In this document: in pieces, positions 10,487-19,245 of the stretch | Layout of the letters: every line of letters starts with the position of its first letter | How positions within the stretch are numbered: the stretch's first letter is position 1 | Assembly (NCBI RefSeq): GCF_016811995.1 | Contig: NZ_CP069159.1 | Span: 3,720,001 to 3,784,000 of the forward strand | Length of the DNA: 64,000 bases | Direction: 5' to 3' | From: Citrobacter sp. R56 | GTDB lineage: Bacteria; Pseudomonadota; Gammaproteobacteria; Enterobacterales; Enterobacteriaceae | Position numbers and translations under genes: made by a program | Notes under the pieces: generated by a model | Databases searched by the model: none | The model's input: the letters and a program-made list of their open reading frames with translations, nothing else | Told to the model about the DNA's origin: nothing

Positions 10487-10867
10487 ATGATTCGCACTAT
10501 GTTGCAGGGCAAACTCCATCGCGTGAAAGTGACTCAGGCGGACCTGCATTACGAAGGCTCTTGCGCTATTGACCAGGATTTTCTCGACGCGGCGGGCATT
10601 CTTGAGAACGAAGCCATTGATATCTGGAACGTCACCAACGGCAAGCGTTTCTCAACCTATGCCATTGCGGCTGAACGCGGCTCTAAAATTATCTCTGTAA
10701 ACGGTGCGGCGGCACACTGCGCCAGCGTGGGCGATATTGTGATTATCGCCAGTTTCGTGAGCATGTCCGACGAAGAAGCGCGTCGCTGGCAGCCAAAAGT
10801 GGCCTACTTTGAGGGCGACAACGAAATGAAACGCACGGCGAAGGCGATCCCGGTACAAGTTGCCTGA
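10487..10867 (+). CDS. panD: Aspartate 1-decarboxylase proenzyme
   Basis: Makes beta-alanine from aspartate for pantothenate synthesis. The proenzyme (126 residues) cleaves itself between G24 and S25 (YEGSC) to create the pyruvoyl cofactor; both residues are present, as are K9 and the later NGAAAH stretch. In enterics maturation needs PanZ, which is not in this window. It converges with yadE, whose stop lies 6 bases away on the other strand. Confidence 0.98.
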   Translation: MIRTMLQGKLHRVKVTQADLHYEGSCAIDQDFLDAAGILENEAIDIWNVTNGKRFSTYAIAAERGSKIISVNGAAAHCASVGDIVIIASFVSMSDEEARRWQPKVAYFEGDNEMKRTAKAIPVQVA

Positions 10868-10873
10868 GCAGAG

Positions 10874-12103
10874 TTACCCCTGCGGCTGATTGCTGATCAG
10901 CCGTGACATGGTTTCCAGCGAATCCGTTCTTAAGATATACAGGCGTTTCAGTAAGAACGGATTATCCCCCGGCTTTACCTTCCCTTTCACTGTCGTGACC
11001 GCCATATGGAATCCCGCATCATTAGCCGCTTTTACCGCCGTGGCGTTATAGCCGCCGAACGGATAAGAGAGATAAAGCACGTGCGGGTTAAACTGCGCCA
11101 GCGCGCGGCGTGAACGTGAAAAATCCATAAAAATGTTGTGATAGCTGCGGCTGAGCAGGATCGGCCGACGATTACCGTCTACCCGATGCAAAAAGTGCGT
11201 ATGCGACTGGAAATCAAAGGTATCCCTGATCTCCTGCAGTTCAGAAATACTCATAAATTGCAGCGATTTGGGATCCCATTTCTGTGGATGTCCCTTAATG
11301 CGGGATGAAATGATAAAGGCTATCGCCTTAAAGCCATACTGCTTCAATACCGGATACGCATAGCGACTGACCGATTTCAGCCCATCATCAAAGGTAATGA
11401 CCACCGCGCGCGCCGGCAGATTCATCCTATTGCGCACATACCCTTCCAGTTGGTACATCGTCAGCGTGGTATATCCCATGTCCCGCAGCCAGGTCATCTG
11501 GTTACTAAAAGCACGCACGGATGTCGTCGTCGAGGTATGGCGAAAACGGGTGTTCTCTTCATCGCGTAAAATATGGTGGTAGGTGAGCACGGGGATACCG
11601 TGATCTTCCTGCGCGTCCAGCGCGCTGACATAGGCAAGCCGGTTACCTACCCGTACCTGGTACCAGGTTTGGTTGAGTCGACCTTTTAACTTACTGATAA
11701 TGGGATAACGTAGATTTTCTGCGAGTATGCCGAAAGGCGCGCTTCCCGCATCCGGCGCATTATAAACGGGCGTATCTTTCCAGGTGACCAGGTTCTGGTT
11801 GCTGAGGGGTTTATTAAGATCGCCCAGACCATCTTCCACTTTCTGATGACCCTGCACCGGCTCCAGGTGGCCTTTATCGATAAACCCGGTGCCGAAACCA
11901 AATTTGAATTCGTAATAATCTGCTGCAATGGGGTCAACAGAGATTATCTGCCCGGCACGAAGCGTTCCCACGTTCTTCATGCTGTTGCCAACTTGCGCCC
12001 AGATGGCGGCATCTTCCGTTGTCTGCATATAACGCGCAGGCAACGCAGCGTCAGTCCCTACTGAAACCAGCAGCAACAGAAGAAAAAAACCGTGTTTGAT
12101 CAT
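10874..12103 (-). CDS. yadE: Predicted polysaccharide deacetylase YadE
   Basis: Secreted or periplasmic protein with a NodB-type polysaccharide deacetylase domain; substrate unknown. A hydrophobic signal peptide spans the first 19 or so residues. The C-terminal half carries [10 protein letters not shown] (metal-site aspartates), [10 protein letters not shown] (histidines) and LSYPFGGYN. The N-terminal half (about 40-150) looks like an SH3-type region. I chose the ATG at 12103 (409 residues, as in E. coli); an in-frame GTG 24 bases upstream would also be possible, and neither has a clear ribosome site. Confidence 0.9.
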   Translation of the reverse strand: MIKHGFFLLLLLVSVGTDAALPARYMQTTEDAAIWAQVGNSMKNVGTLRAGQIISVDPIAADYYEFKFGFGTGFIDKGHLEPVQGHQKVEDGLGDLNKPLSNQNLVTWKDTPVYNAPDAGSAPFGILAENLRYPIISKLKGRLNQTWYQVRVGNRLAYVSALDAQEDHGIPVLTYHHILRDEENTRFRHTSTTTSVRAFSNQMTWLRDMGYTTLTMYQLEGYVRNRMNLPARAVVITFDDGLKSVSRYAYPVLKQYGFKAIAFIISSRIKGHPQKWDPKSLQFMSISELQEIRDTFDFQSHTHFLHRVDGNRRPILLSRSYHNIFMDFSRSRRALAQFNPHVLYLSYPFGGYNATAVKAANDAGFHMAVTTVKGKVKPGDNPFLLKRLYILRTDSLETMSRLISNQPQG

Positions 12104-12165
12104 GAGAAATAGCCGGGACGTGAACACCCTGCCTATTGTAACAAAACCCTTCTCAATACCAACGG

Positions 12166-12606
12166 CTAATGCTCATACAAATCATGCAGCAACACAAAAG
12201 GGGGATTTTTTTGCTGCTGATGCCAGAGACTCGTCACCTCTGACATGCCACGCGCGACGATGTGATTGCGAAACTCAACGCTGCTCATCCCCTCTCGCGA
12301 CGACAGCATTTTTTCCAGCAATGGCAGAGTGACGCCGGAAATCACCTCGCACTGAGAATGTTTATGGCTCAACAATGACGCAACGCGATAAGGCGCAGCG
12401 CCCGACACGTCGGTTAAAAAGATCACGCCTTCGCCGGAGTCCGTTTGATGCAACGCGTCACACAGCATGCGGCTCAACATATTTGCGCTTAATCCGCGCC
12501 AGAAATTCACCGCGCGGCATTGCGCCTGCGGGCCGTGTTTCTTTTCCAGACGATACAGCAGTTCCTCTGCACGATCGTCATGACAGGTAATGACCCAACC
12601 TAACAT
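12166..12606 (-). CDS. yadI: PTS EIIA component-like protein YadI
   Basis: Mannose-family (ManX/AgaF type) EIIA domain of 146 residues. The phosphorylatable His is H9 in VITCHDD, and [14 protein letters not shown] is the second conserved loop. It stands alone, with no EIIB, EIIC or EIID gene nearby, so its phosphoryl acceptor is unknown; a regulatory role is as likely as transport. The ATG is preceded by TAAGGAGGTAGGCA, a strong ribosome site. Confidence 0.9.
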   Translation of the reverse strand: MLGWVITCHDDRAEELLYRLEKKHGPQAQCRAVNFWRGLSANMLSRMLCDALHQTDSGEGVIFLTDVSGAAPYRVASLLSHKHSQCEVISGVTLPLLEKMLSSREGMSSVEFRNHIVARGMSEVTSLWHQQQKNPPFVLLHDLYEH

Positions 12607-12676
12607 TGCCTACCTCCTTAGCAAGCAACTAGTTTATCAGGGGAATCAATAGGTAATGGTGACAACCGTCAAAGGA

Positions 12677-12701
12677 TTCCCCTCCCAAAACGGGAGAGGA
12701 A
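12677..12701 (-). terminator. Hairpin after yadH
   Basis: TTCC-CTCCC / GGGAG-GGAA stem with an AAAAC-type loop lies just past the yadH stop on the minus strand. The T-rich stretch after it is weak, so termination here may be incomplete. Confidence 0.4.
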
Positions 12702-12708
12702 TGTGAAA

Positions 12709-13479
12709 TCAGCTACGTAGCCCGCGTCCACGCTGGATCAAATACCAGCACAGCATGTAGAAAGCGACGGTGAAAATCACCAGTACACCAAACGTAGTGA
12801 TTAACGGAACATCATGAATACCGAGGAAACCATAACGGAAACCACTGATCATGTAGACGATCGGATTCAGATGCGACAGCCCCTGCCAGAACGGCGGCAG
12901 CAGCGTCAACGAGTAAAATACCCCGCCGAGATAGGTCAGCGGCGTCAGCACAAACGTGGGGATCAGGCTGATATCATCAAAGGTTTTTGCGAACACGGCA
13001 TTCAACAATCCGGCCAGCGAAAACAGCACCGACGTCAATGCCAGCGTTAACGCGACAAACAGCCACGAATGAACCTGAAACGGCACAAAGAACAGCGAAA
13101 TTGCCGTCACCAGCACACCGACGCACAGCCCGCGCGCCACACCGCCGCCGACAAATCCGGCAATGATGACATGTGTTGGTACCGGGGCAACCAACAACTC
13201 TTCAATGTTGCGCTGAAATTTGGCGCTAAAAAACGACGACGCCACGTTGGCGTAAGAGTTGGTAATCACCGCCATCATGATAAGACCCGGCACGATAAAC
13301 TGCATGTAGCTAAAACCATGCATTTCACCTATCCGCGAACCGATCAAGTTGCCAAAAATAATGAAGTAGAGCGTCATGGTGATGACGGGCGGAACCAGCG
13401 TTTGTACCCAGATGCGCATAAAGCGATGGATCTCTTTGGCCCAGATGCTTTTCAGCGCGACCCAGTAAAGCTGCATCAT
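12709..13479 (-). CDS. yadH: ABC-2 type transporter permease YadH
   Basis: Inner-membrane permease of the ABC-2 family, 256 residues with six predicted hydrophobic segments (for example near 23-43, 60-80, 105-135, 140-165, 172-192 and 228-248) and the family stretch LIPTFVLTPLTYLGGVFYSL. It is encoded after yadG, overlapping it by 4 bases (ATGA), so the two form one ABC exporter. Substrate is unknown. Confidence 0.92.
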   Translation of the reverse strand: MMQLYWVALKSIWAKEIHRFMRIWVQTLVPPVITMTLYFIIFGNLIGSRIGEMHGFSYMQFIVPGLIMMAVITNSYANVASSFFSAKFQRNIEELLVAPVPTHVIIAGFVGGGVARGLCVGVLVTAISLFFVPFQVHSWLFVALTLALTSVLFSLAGLLNAVFAKTFDDISLIPTFVLTPLTYLGGVFYSLTLLPPFWQGLSHLNPIVYMISGFRYGFLGIHDVPLITTFGVLVIFTVAFYMLCWYLIQRGRGLRS

Positions 13480-14402
13480 GCGCGATCTCCTTGTTTTTCA
13501 TGAACCAGTGACACAAACAGCTCTTCCAGACGGTTCGCCTTATTGCGCATACTCAACACCTGAACCCCCTGCTCGCTGAGCTGGCTGAATACGCTGTTGA
13601 TCCCCTGCTCGCGCAGCACTTCTACTTCCAGCGTGGCGGTATCCACCAGGCGATACTGATAGCCTTCGAGCTTCGGTAGCGGGCTTTTTGCCGCCAGATC
13701 GAGAATGAACGTTTCTGATTTCAGCTTCGAGAGCAGGTTTTTCATTGAGGTGTTTTCCACCAGCTCTCCGTGCTGAATAATCCCGATGTTGCGGCACAGC
13801 ATTTCTGCTTCTTCCAGATAGTGGGTCGTCAGAATGATCGTGGTGCCTTTGTCGTTTAAATCCTTCAAAAAACCCCACATTGAGCGGCGAAGTTCGATAT
13901 CGACGCCCGCTGTCGGTTCATCAAGGATTAACAGTTTCGGTTCATGCATAAGCGCACGTGCGATCATCAGGCGCCGCTTCATCCCCCCCGACAACATGCG
14001 CGCGCGTTCGTTACGTTTTTCCCACAAATCGAGCTGCTTTAGGTACTTTTCGCTGCGTATGATGGCTTCATTTCGTTCGACGCCATAGTAACCCGCCTGA
14101 TTCACCACGATCTGCTGGACGGTTTCAAACGGGTTGAAGTTAAATTCCTGCGGCACTAAACCCAGCTGGCGTTTGGCATTGACCACATCTTTCGCCAGAT
14201 CGTAGCCGAAGACGCTGACGCGGCCAGACGTTTTATTTACCAGCGAGCTGATAATGCCGATCGTGGTGGATTTTCCTGCCCCATTCGGCCCCAGAAGCGC
14301 ATAAAAATCACCCGCTTCGACTTGTAAATCTATCCCACGCAACGCCTGAACGCCGCCAGGGTAGGTTTTTTTAAGTTGTTGAAGTTCCAGTGCAATGGTC
14401 AT
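13476..14402 (-). CDS. yadG: ABC transporter ATP-binding protein YadG
   Basis: ATPase partner of YadH, 308 residues. Walker A GPNGAGKST (residues 38-46), Q-loop LVPQEFNF, ABC signature LSGGMKRR, Walker B LLILDEPTAGVD and the H-loop LTTHYLEEAE are all intact. The layout resembles NodI/CcmA-type exporter ATPases. It is transcribed away from can, with about 108 bases between the two starts. Confidence 0.93.
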   Translation of the reverse strand: MTIALELQQLKKTYPGGVQALRGIDLQVEAGDFYALLGPNGAGKSTTIGIISSLVNKTSGRVSVFGYDLAKDVVNAKRQLGLVPQEFNFNPFETVQQIVVNQAGYYGVERNEAIIRSEKYLKQLDLWEKRNERARMLSGGMKRRLMIARALMHEPKLLILDEPTAGVDIELRRSMWGFLKDLNDKGTTIILTTHYLEEAEMLCRNIGIIQHGELVENTSMKNLLSKLKSETFILDLAAKSPLPKLEGYQYRLVDTATLEVEVLREQGINSVFSQLSEQGVQVLSMRNKANRLEELFVSLVHEKQGDRA

Positions 14403-14510
14403 AAATTTTTACTTACCTTACGTTCCTACACTTTATATGTGGTTTAAATAATCCCGGAGTTGACCTATATTAGCCCAACGCGTTTATTTGGTTACAGGTC
14501 GTTAACCTCC

Positions 14511-15173
14511 ATGAAAGACATAGATACACTCATCAGTAACAATGCACTATGGTCAAAAATGCTGGTGGAAGAGGATTCCGGATTTTTTGAGAAACTGGCG
14601 CAAGCACAGAAGCCGCGCTTTCTATGGATTGGATGTTCCGACAGTCGCGTTCCCGCAGAACGTTTAACCGGGCTTGAACCGGGCGAATTATTTGTGCACC
14701 GTAATGTGGCCAACCTGGTCATCCACACCGACCTCAACTGCCTCTCTGTCGTTCAGTATGCCGTTGATGTGTTAGAAGTTGAACATATTATTATTTGTGG
14801 TCACTACGGTTGTGGTGGTGTTCAGGCCGCTGTTGAAAACCCGGAACTGGGGTTGATCGACAACTGGCTGCTACACATCCGTGATATTTGGTTTAAGCAT
14901 AGCTCCCTGCTGGGTGAAATGCCTCAGGAGCGTCGTATGGACACCCTGTGCGAGCTGAACGTCATGGAACAGATATATAACCTGGGTCACTCCACCATTA
15001 TGCAGTCCGCCTGGAAACGCGGTCAGAAAGTGACGATCCACGGTTGGGCGTATGGTATTCATGATGGCCTGCTGCGCGATCTCGACGTGACAGCCACCAG
15101 CCGCGAATCCCTTGAACAGCGTTACCGTCAGGGAATTTCCAATCTCAAACAGAAACACATCAACCACAAGTAA
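14511..15173 (+). CDS. can: Beta-class carbonic anhydrase
   Basis: Interconverts CO2 and bicarbonate; needed for growth in air. Zinc ligands C42, D44 (CSDSR, with R46), H98 and C101 (GHYGCGG) are present in the 220-residue protein, the same length as E. coli Can. The ATG at 14511 was preferred to an in-frame TTG 51 bases upstream, because [11 protein letters not shown] is the family start. It converges with hpt through a shared terminator. Confidence 0.97.
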   Translation: MKDIDTLISNNALWSKMLVEEDSGFFEKLAQAQKPRFLWIGCSDSRVPAERLTGLEPGELFVHRNVANLVIHTDLNCLSVVQYAVDVLEVEHIIICGHYGCGGVQAAVENPELGLIDNWLLHIRDIWFKHSSLLGEMPQERRMDTLCELNVMEQIYNLGHSTIMQSAWKRGQKVTIHGWAYGIHDGLLRDLDVTATSRESLEQRYRQGISNLKQKHINHK

Positions 15174-15185
15174 GTTCACAATAAA

Positions 15186-15246
15186 ATGCCGGGCGGCGGT
15201 GTCGCCTTACCCGGCATCTGGGCCTGGCTTCGCGTAAGCCTGATAA
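15186..15246. repeat. REP element after can
   Basis: ATGCCGGG / CCCGGCAT arms (15186-15217) enclose an inner GGCG / CGCC stem, followed by a partial facing copy GCCTGGCTTCGCGTAAGCC up to 15246. It lies between can and the shared terminator. Confidence 0.7.
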
Positions 15247-15247
15247 G

Positions 15248-15274
15248 AGAAGCGCCTCAGGCGCTTCTTTTTTT
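15248..15274. terminator. Bidirectional terminator between can and hpt
   Basis: Perfect 9-base stem AGAAGCGCC / GGCGCTTCT with loop TCA. On the plus strand it is followed by a T run to 15274, suiting can. On the minus strand it sits 3 bases past the hpt stop but has only a short T tract, so termination of hpt is less certain. Confidence 0.75.
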
Positions 15275-15276
15275 GA

Positions 15277-15813
15277 TTACTCGTCCAGCAGTACCACTTT
15301 CCCAACATACGGCAGATGGCGATAACGCTGTGCGTAATCAATGCCATAACCCACCACAAATTCGTCCGGAATAGCAAAGCCCACGTATTCGACCGGTACG
15401 TCCACTTCACGACGAGTCGGTTTATCCAGGAGGGTACAAATCGCCAGTGATTTAGGCCCACGCAGGCTCAGGATTTCACGCACTTTTGACAATGTGTTAC
15501 CGGAGTCGATGATGTCTTCGACGATCAGCACGTCTTTGCCACGAATATCTTCATCCAGGTCTTTGAGGATTTTAACATCGCGGGTCGTGGACATGCCGCT
15601 ACCGTAGCTGGAGGCGGTCATAAAATCGACTTCATGAGATACCTGAACTTCACGGCACAGGTCCGCCATAAACATAAATGAACCGCGCAGCAGACCCACC
15701 AGCACCATATCACTGCCGCTGTCTTTATAACGCTCAGTAATCTGACGACCCAGTTCAGCAATACGTGCTTTGATCTCCGCTTCGGGGATCATGACTTCTA
15801 CAGTATGTTTCAT
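15277..15813 (-). CDS. hpt: Hypoxanthine phosphoribosyltransferase
   Basis: Purine salvage enzyme making IMP (and less GMP) from hypoxanthine/guanine and PRPP. The 178 residues carry the PRPP motif [14 protein letters not shown], the flexible-loop SSYGSGMST and the C-terminal [12 protein letters not shown] chose [11 protein letters not shown] at 15813; an alternative ATG four codons upstream (MVRD) is possible. Longer in-frame extension is non-conserved. Upstream, the divergent gcd of E. coli is missing and a GH28 gene on the same strand takes its place. Confidence 0.96.
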   Translation of the reverse strand: MKHTVEVMIPEAEIKARIAELGRQITERYKDSGSDMVLVGLLRGSFMFMADLCREVQVSHEVDFMTASSYGSGMSTTRDVKILKDLDEDIRGKDVLIVEDIIDSGNTLSKVREILSLRGPKSLAICTLLDKPTRREVDVPVEYVGFAIPDEFVVGYGIDYAQRYRHLPYVGKVVLLDE

Positions 15814-16055
15814 ATCTCTAACCATATGATTTAAAAACAAATCACTCAATGCCTTCTCGGAATTGCACAGCATCGAAGCGCAAGGCACGCAGTATACCAG
15901 CAAAAGTAATTGTTCGCGGCATCCGTTAATAAGTCTAATTTTACAATTAGGATCCCGCCTCTTAAATCCAAAAGCCAACTACCATAAAAATAAAAAAACG
16001 AGATAAGATATTGTTATAACGGAAAATAACGCACAATGGTCGCGGCTCGCCTGGC

Positions 16056-16084
16056 AAAAAAATAGGCGACTCATGGTCGCCTAT
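16056..16084 (-). terminator. Intrinsic terminator between GH28 gene and hpt
   Basis: On the minus strand a perfect 9-base stem ATAGGCGAC / GTCGCCTAT (loop CATGA) is followed directly by a run of T. This is a textbook rho-independent terminator that separates the sugar block from hpt. Confidence 0.85.
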
Positions 16085-16123
16085 GCACAGCCGGATGATG
16101 AAAAGTAGCTGCCTGTTTTTTAC

Positions 16124-16154
16124 AAAAGCAGCGTGGGGTCACCACGCTGCTTTT
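16124..16154 (-). terminator. Hairpin directly after the GH28 gene
   Basis: Perfect 13-base stem AAAAGCAGCGTGG / CCACGCTGCTTTT with a 5-base loop, starting 5 bases past the GH28 stop. It works with the second terminator at 16056-16084 as a tandem. Confidence 0.75.
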
Positions 16155-16159
16155 CTGTT

Positions 16160-17464
16160 TTAACGGTTATCAAACGTATCGTTGGAGCCGTCATTTTCTG
16201 CGGCAACAGACACAACAACGTCATCAAAGCGCAAATCATTCACCGCAACAATGCGTCCAAACTCCCTGGCTTCAATCCGACAGTTGCTAAAACTAATGTT
16301 CTCCATCGGTTTTTCTGGGAAGGCGACCAGATCGAACGCGCGTGCCGGTAAAGCATAGTCGGCATCCAGAGTGGCATTAACGTGACTAATGCGGATATTA
16401 CGCACTTTGGTCATCTGTAAATGCTCCGGGATCTGCCTTGCTACTGCCTGCCAGTCTTCTGGCAGTTCATCAATGTTGTCAAAGAGTTTGCGGTTGTAGG
16501 AATTGTGCCAATCCATAATCCAGGAAAATGGGAATTGCACATTGTGCATCTGCAAATTTTCCACAACCACATCTTCCATGAAACCGCCACGCTCTTTCGA
16601 CGACTTCATGCGCAACCCGCAATCAGAGTTCTCAAAGGTAATGTCATGCACATAGACATTCCGAATGCCGCCGCTGACTTCACTGCCCAGCGTCACGCCG
16701 TAGCCTGAGCGAATAAGACAGTTGTCGATTTCGATATGTTCCGCAATCTTACCGACCCGGTAACCATCGCCATCACGACCCGATTTGACGACAATACAGT
16801 CATCGCCGCACGACACATCACACCGGGTGACGCGTACATGGCTGGATGAATCAATGTCAATGCCGTCGGTGCTTGGCCCATGGTTATCACGGATGGTTAA
16901 ACCACTCACCAGAACCTGGTTCGCATAGGTTATCTGTAAATTCCAGAACCCGGCACGTTCAAAGGTCAGATCAGAGATCGTGACGTTTTCTGCCTTGTAA
17001 ATCAGGCAGGCGCGTGGGCGTTTAACGAGGTAGTCCGCAATCCAGCGCAGCCCTTTTTTGTCGTAATCGACGCGCAGTCCACTCTCTTTATCCGGACCAC
17101 AATAGAGATCCCACCAGTGCGTACCCTGACCGTCAATCTTGCCAGGACCTGAGATCTCAATGTTGTTAACCTCAATAGCATTGAGTACCGCAGCGGGCCA
17201 CATCATCTCAACGCCCGCGACCCGCGTTGGGATCTCCGGATAGTCAGAAAGATCGGTAGAACCCAGCAGGGTCGCGCCTTGCGCGAATTGCAATTTGCTC
17301 CCTTCTTTCAGAAAGAGCGAACCTACCAGGTAGTTCCCCGGTGAAATCACGACGGGAAGTCCCTGTTCAGCACCAGCATCAATAGCCCGTTGAATTGCCA
17401 AAGTGTCTTTCACAACACCGTCACCCATCGCACCAAAATCTTTCACTTCAATTTGTACAGGCAT
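16160..17464 (-). CDS. GH28 family glycosidase (polygalacturonase-like), cytoplasmic
   Basis: Right-handed beta-helix glycosidase of family GH28, the pectin-cutting family. Seen in the 434 residues: an N-terminal VKDFGAMGDG segment, STDGID with D200 (canonical NTDGxD), CGDDC with D221-D222, and RMK at 285-287 (canonical RIK). The usual GHG histidine motif reads SGYGVTLGSE, so that histidine is missing, which hints at a substrate other than plain homogalacturonan. There is no signal peptide, so it should act in the cytoplasm on imported oligosaccharides. I chose the ATG at 17464, with AAGGA upstream; an in-frame ATG at 17509 overlaps the transporter gene and lacks a ribosome site. It is co-transcribed with the upstream GPH symporter. 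The exact product released is unknown. Confidence 0.88.
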   Translation of the reverse strand: MPVQIEVKDFGAMGDGVVKDTLAIQRAIDAGAEQGLPVVISPGNYLVGSLFLKEGSKLQFAQGATLLGSTDLSDYPEIPTRVAGVEMMWPAAVLNAIEVNNIEISGPGKIDGQGTHWWDLYCGPDKESGLRVDYDKKGLRWIADYLVKRPRACLIYKAENVTISDLTFERAGFWNLQITYANQVLVSGLTIRDNHGPSTDGIDIDSSSHVRVTRCDVSCGDDCIVVKSGRDGDGYRVGKIAEHIEIDNCLIRSGYGVTLGSEVSGGIRNVYVHDITFENSDCGLRMKSSKERGGFMEDVVVENLQMHNVQFPFSWIMDWHNSYNRKLFDNIDELPEDWQAVARQIPEHLQMTKVRNIRISHVNATLDADYALPARAFDLVAFPEKPMENISFSNCRIEAREFGRIVAVNDLRFDDVVVSVAAENDGSNDTFDNR

Positions 17465-17492
17465 TAATTCAGTCCTTCTCTCATTCTCGGGG

Positions 17493-18920
17493 TTATTTGC
17501 TAATACCATTTAATTTATTCAGCGTTTTTTCCATTTCGAGCGTTTGTTTACGGTTCAATGGATAGAAATAAATCAGCGTTATCGCAGCCAAAAACAGGCA
17601 TAAAGCAGGTAAGAGGTTCGCCATCGCGTAAATATTTTCCTGCACGGCACTGCTCTGGACGATCCCCCCCTTTGAAGAGGATTGATAACCGATAATGGCC
17701 AGCATGAAGCCGCCAATTGCACCCGCACACGCCTGACCCACTTTGCGGGCAAAGAAGTTCACACCATAAACGGTGCCATCCTCGCGGTCGCCGGTGACAT
17801 ATTGGTGATAATCACAAACATCCGTCATGAATGCCCAAATCATCAGGTTGAAGAGTCCAGCCCCCAGGGTCGCAAGGAACAGGAAGACCAGATAGGTTTT
17901 CGCATCCGTGATATGGCAGAAGTACATAACCAGATACATAACCACCGAAAAGAGCAGTGCGCCTACGCTGGCCTCTTTTTTACCAAACCGCTTCGTGAGC
18001 CAGGACGCCGATGGCGCCAGCAGGACCAGAGAACCGAAGGTAAACAGTAAAGCGACAGACATCGCCTCTTTGTTGTGGAAGTAGTCATTAAACAGATAGG
18101 TCATGTTGGTACCAGAGAGTCCCTGGTTAATCACAATCAGCAGATCGACAACGACTAAAACGATCAGCGCTTTATTGCGTAACAATCCCTTCAGTAAAAC
18201 AGATACCGGCACGTTCTCTTTTGTCTCAACGCGCACACGTTCCGTCGTTAACTGGCACGTCAGTGTTAAGAAGATGAAAGCCAGCACTGAACATCCGATC
18301 GAAATCCAGAAGAAGCGCTCACCAGAAATAACCTGGCTACCGTCAACAAGGGTGGTATACATCAGGATAGGAATAAAGAAGCCGGTCGCCCCGCCACCGA
18401 TAGCGGAACCAATGCTGCGATACGTAGAGAGCGAAACACGGTCGTCCGGATTGGAGCTGATAGCCGCCGACATTGCGCCATAAGGAATGTTAACGGTCGA
18501 TAACAGCGCACCGTAGACAAAATAGGAGCCGCAGATGTAAATGATTTTCGCGGTATATGAAAATTCACTCACAAATGGCAGGAACAGCAATACCGCAACG
18601 GCGCAAAAAGGATACTTCATGCGACTAACCCAGGGGTTAAAACGCCCTTTGGCGGTTAGCTTAGAGGTATCGCATAAACGCCCCACGGCCACATCGACAA
18701 ACGCATCAAAGAGTTTTGTCACAAAATAGAGTGACCCGACGATAACGCCAGAAATACCCAGAACATTGGTGTAATAAATCATTAAAAAACTGTTCACTAA
18801 CCCAAGGATAAAACAGTTACCCAGGTCACCGCACATATAACCAAATTTATCTCTAAACCCGAAAGGCCTGATATTAATACTTTTATTACTTTCGATGATA
18901 TGTTCATCTCGAACCGTCAT
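17493..18920 (-). CDS. GPH-family sugar:cation symporter
   Basis: Inner-membrane transporter of the glycoside-pentoside-hexuronide (MelB-like) family, 475 residues with about 12 hydrophobic segments. The family region KLFDAFVDVAVGRLCD followed by GRFNPWV is the usual cation-site loop, and DDRVSLSTYRS and MIWAFMTDVCDY are also typical. The ATG follows GGAGTTGGT. The GH28 gene begins 28 bases after the stop on the same strand, so the symporter probably imports the GH28 substrate. It is divergent from the SemiSWEET gene. The substrate is inferred from context only. Confidence 0.88.
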   Translation of the reverse strand: MTVRDEHIIESNKSINIRPFGFRDKFGYMCGDLGNCFILGLVNSFLMIYYTNVLGISGVIVGSLYFVTKLFDAFVDVAVGRLCDTSKLTAKGRFNPWVSRMKYPFCAVAVLLFLPFVSEFSYTAKIIYICGSYFVYGALLSTVNIPYGAMSAAISSNPDDRVSLSTYRSIGSAIGGGATGFFIPILMYTTLVDGSQVISGERFFWISIGCSVLAFIFLTLTCQLTTERVRVETKENVPVSVLLKGLLRNKALIVLVVVDLLIVINQGLSGTNMTYLFNDYFHNKEAMSVALLFTFGSLVLLAPSASWLTKRFGKKEASVGALLFSVVMYLVMYFCHITDAKTYLVFLFLATLGAGLFNLMIWAFMTDVCDYHQYVTGDREDGTVYGVNFFARKVGQACAGAIGGFMLAIIGYQSSSKGGIVQSSAVQENIYAMANLLPALCLFLAAITLIYFYPLNRKQTLEMEKTLNKLNGISK

Positions 18921-19245
18921 ACCAACTCCTTACACGTATTATTCACAAAAATTATGTATACATTCTGATAGTCTGGGTAATAGAAAGATGTACTATCGCT
19001 AACCATTTTTGGTACGACACATTTTCGCTGTAAAGAATAATTGGTATGACATCAAGATGGAGTGCTGGAGATCACACAATCTCAACAGCCCCTTTAACGA
19101 CCGCACAAAAGGTATATATTTCAAATAAAATTGGTGTGATAACTATAATGCAGTAAAACCTGGCTACGCTTTGTAAAACTATACGTTTTACATATGAAAT
19201 GGTTTCAGGAAATTAACAACACATATACATTCGCGGAAGTTATAG
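18921..19245. promoter_or_regulatory. Divergent control region of the sugar block
   Basis: AT-rich gap between the GPH symporter and the SemiSWEET. It carries three direct copies of TTGGTRYGAYA (19009-19019, 19041-19051, 19131-19141). The third overlaps a candidate promoter: TTCAAA at 19120, then a perfect TATAAT at 19144-19149 with 18 bases between. A 21-base dyad with arms TGTAAAAC / GTTTTACA lies at 19172-19192, and TGAAATGGTTTCA at 19195-19207. A weak CRP-like site (GTG...TCACA) lies at 19061-19076. AATTGGTAT resembles half of the hexuronate repressor (ExuR/UxuR) operator, but full dyads are not present. Confidence 0.55.

Larger units (their letters stand above)
15814..16159. other. Intergenic region upstream of hpt
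   Basis: AT-rich gap with no gene I can support. It holds two hairpins at its far end (16056-16084 and 16124-16154, listed separately) that end the GH28 transcript, and presumably the hpt promoter in 15820-16000. No remnant of gcd coding sequence was recognised. Confidence 0.6.

Noticed and set aside
16085-16123. Possible small RNA between the tandem hairpins after the GH28 gene
   Set aside because: The gap is only about 39 bases and shows no promoter; tandem terminators explain it more simply.
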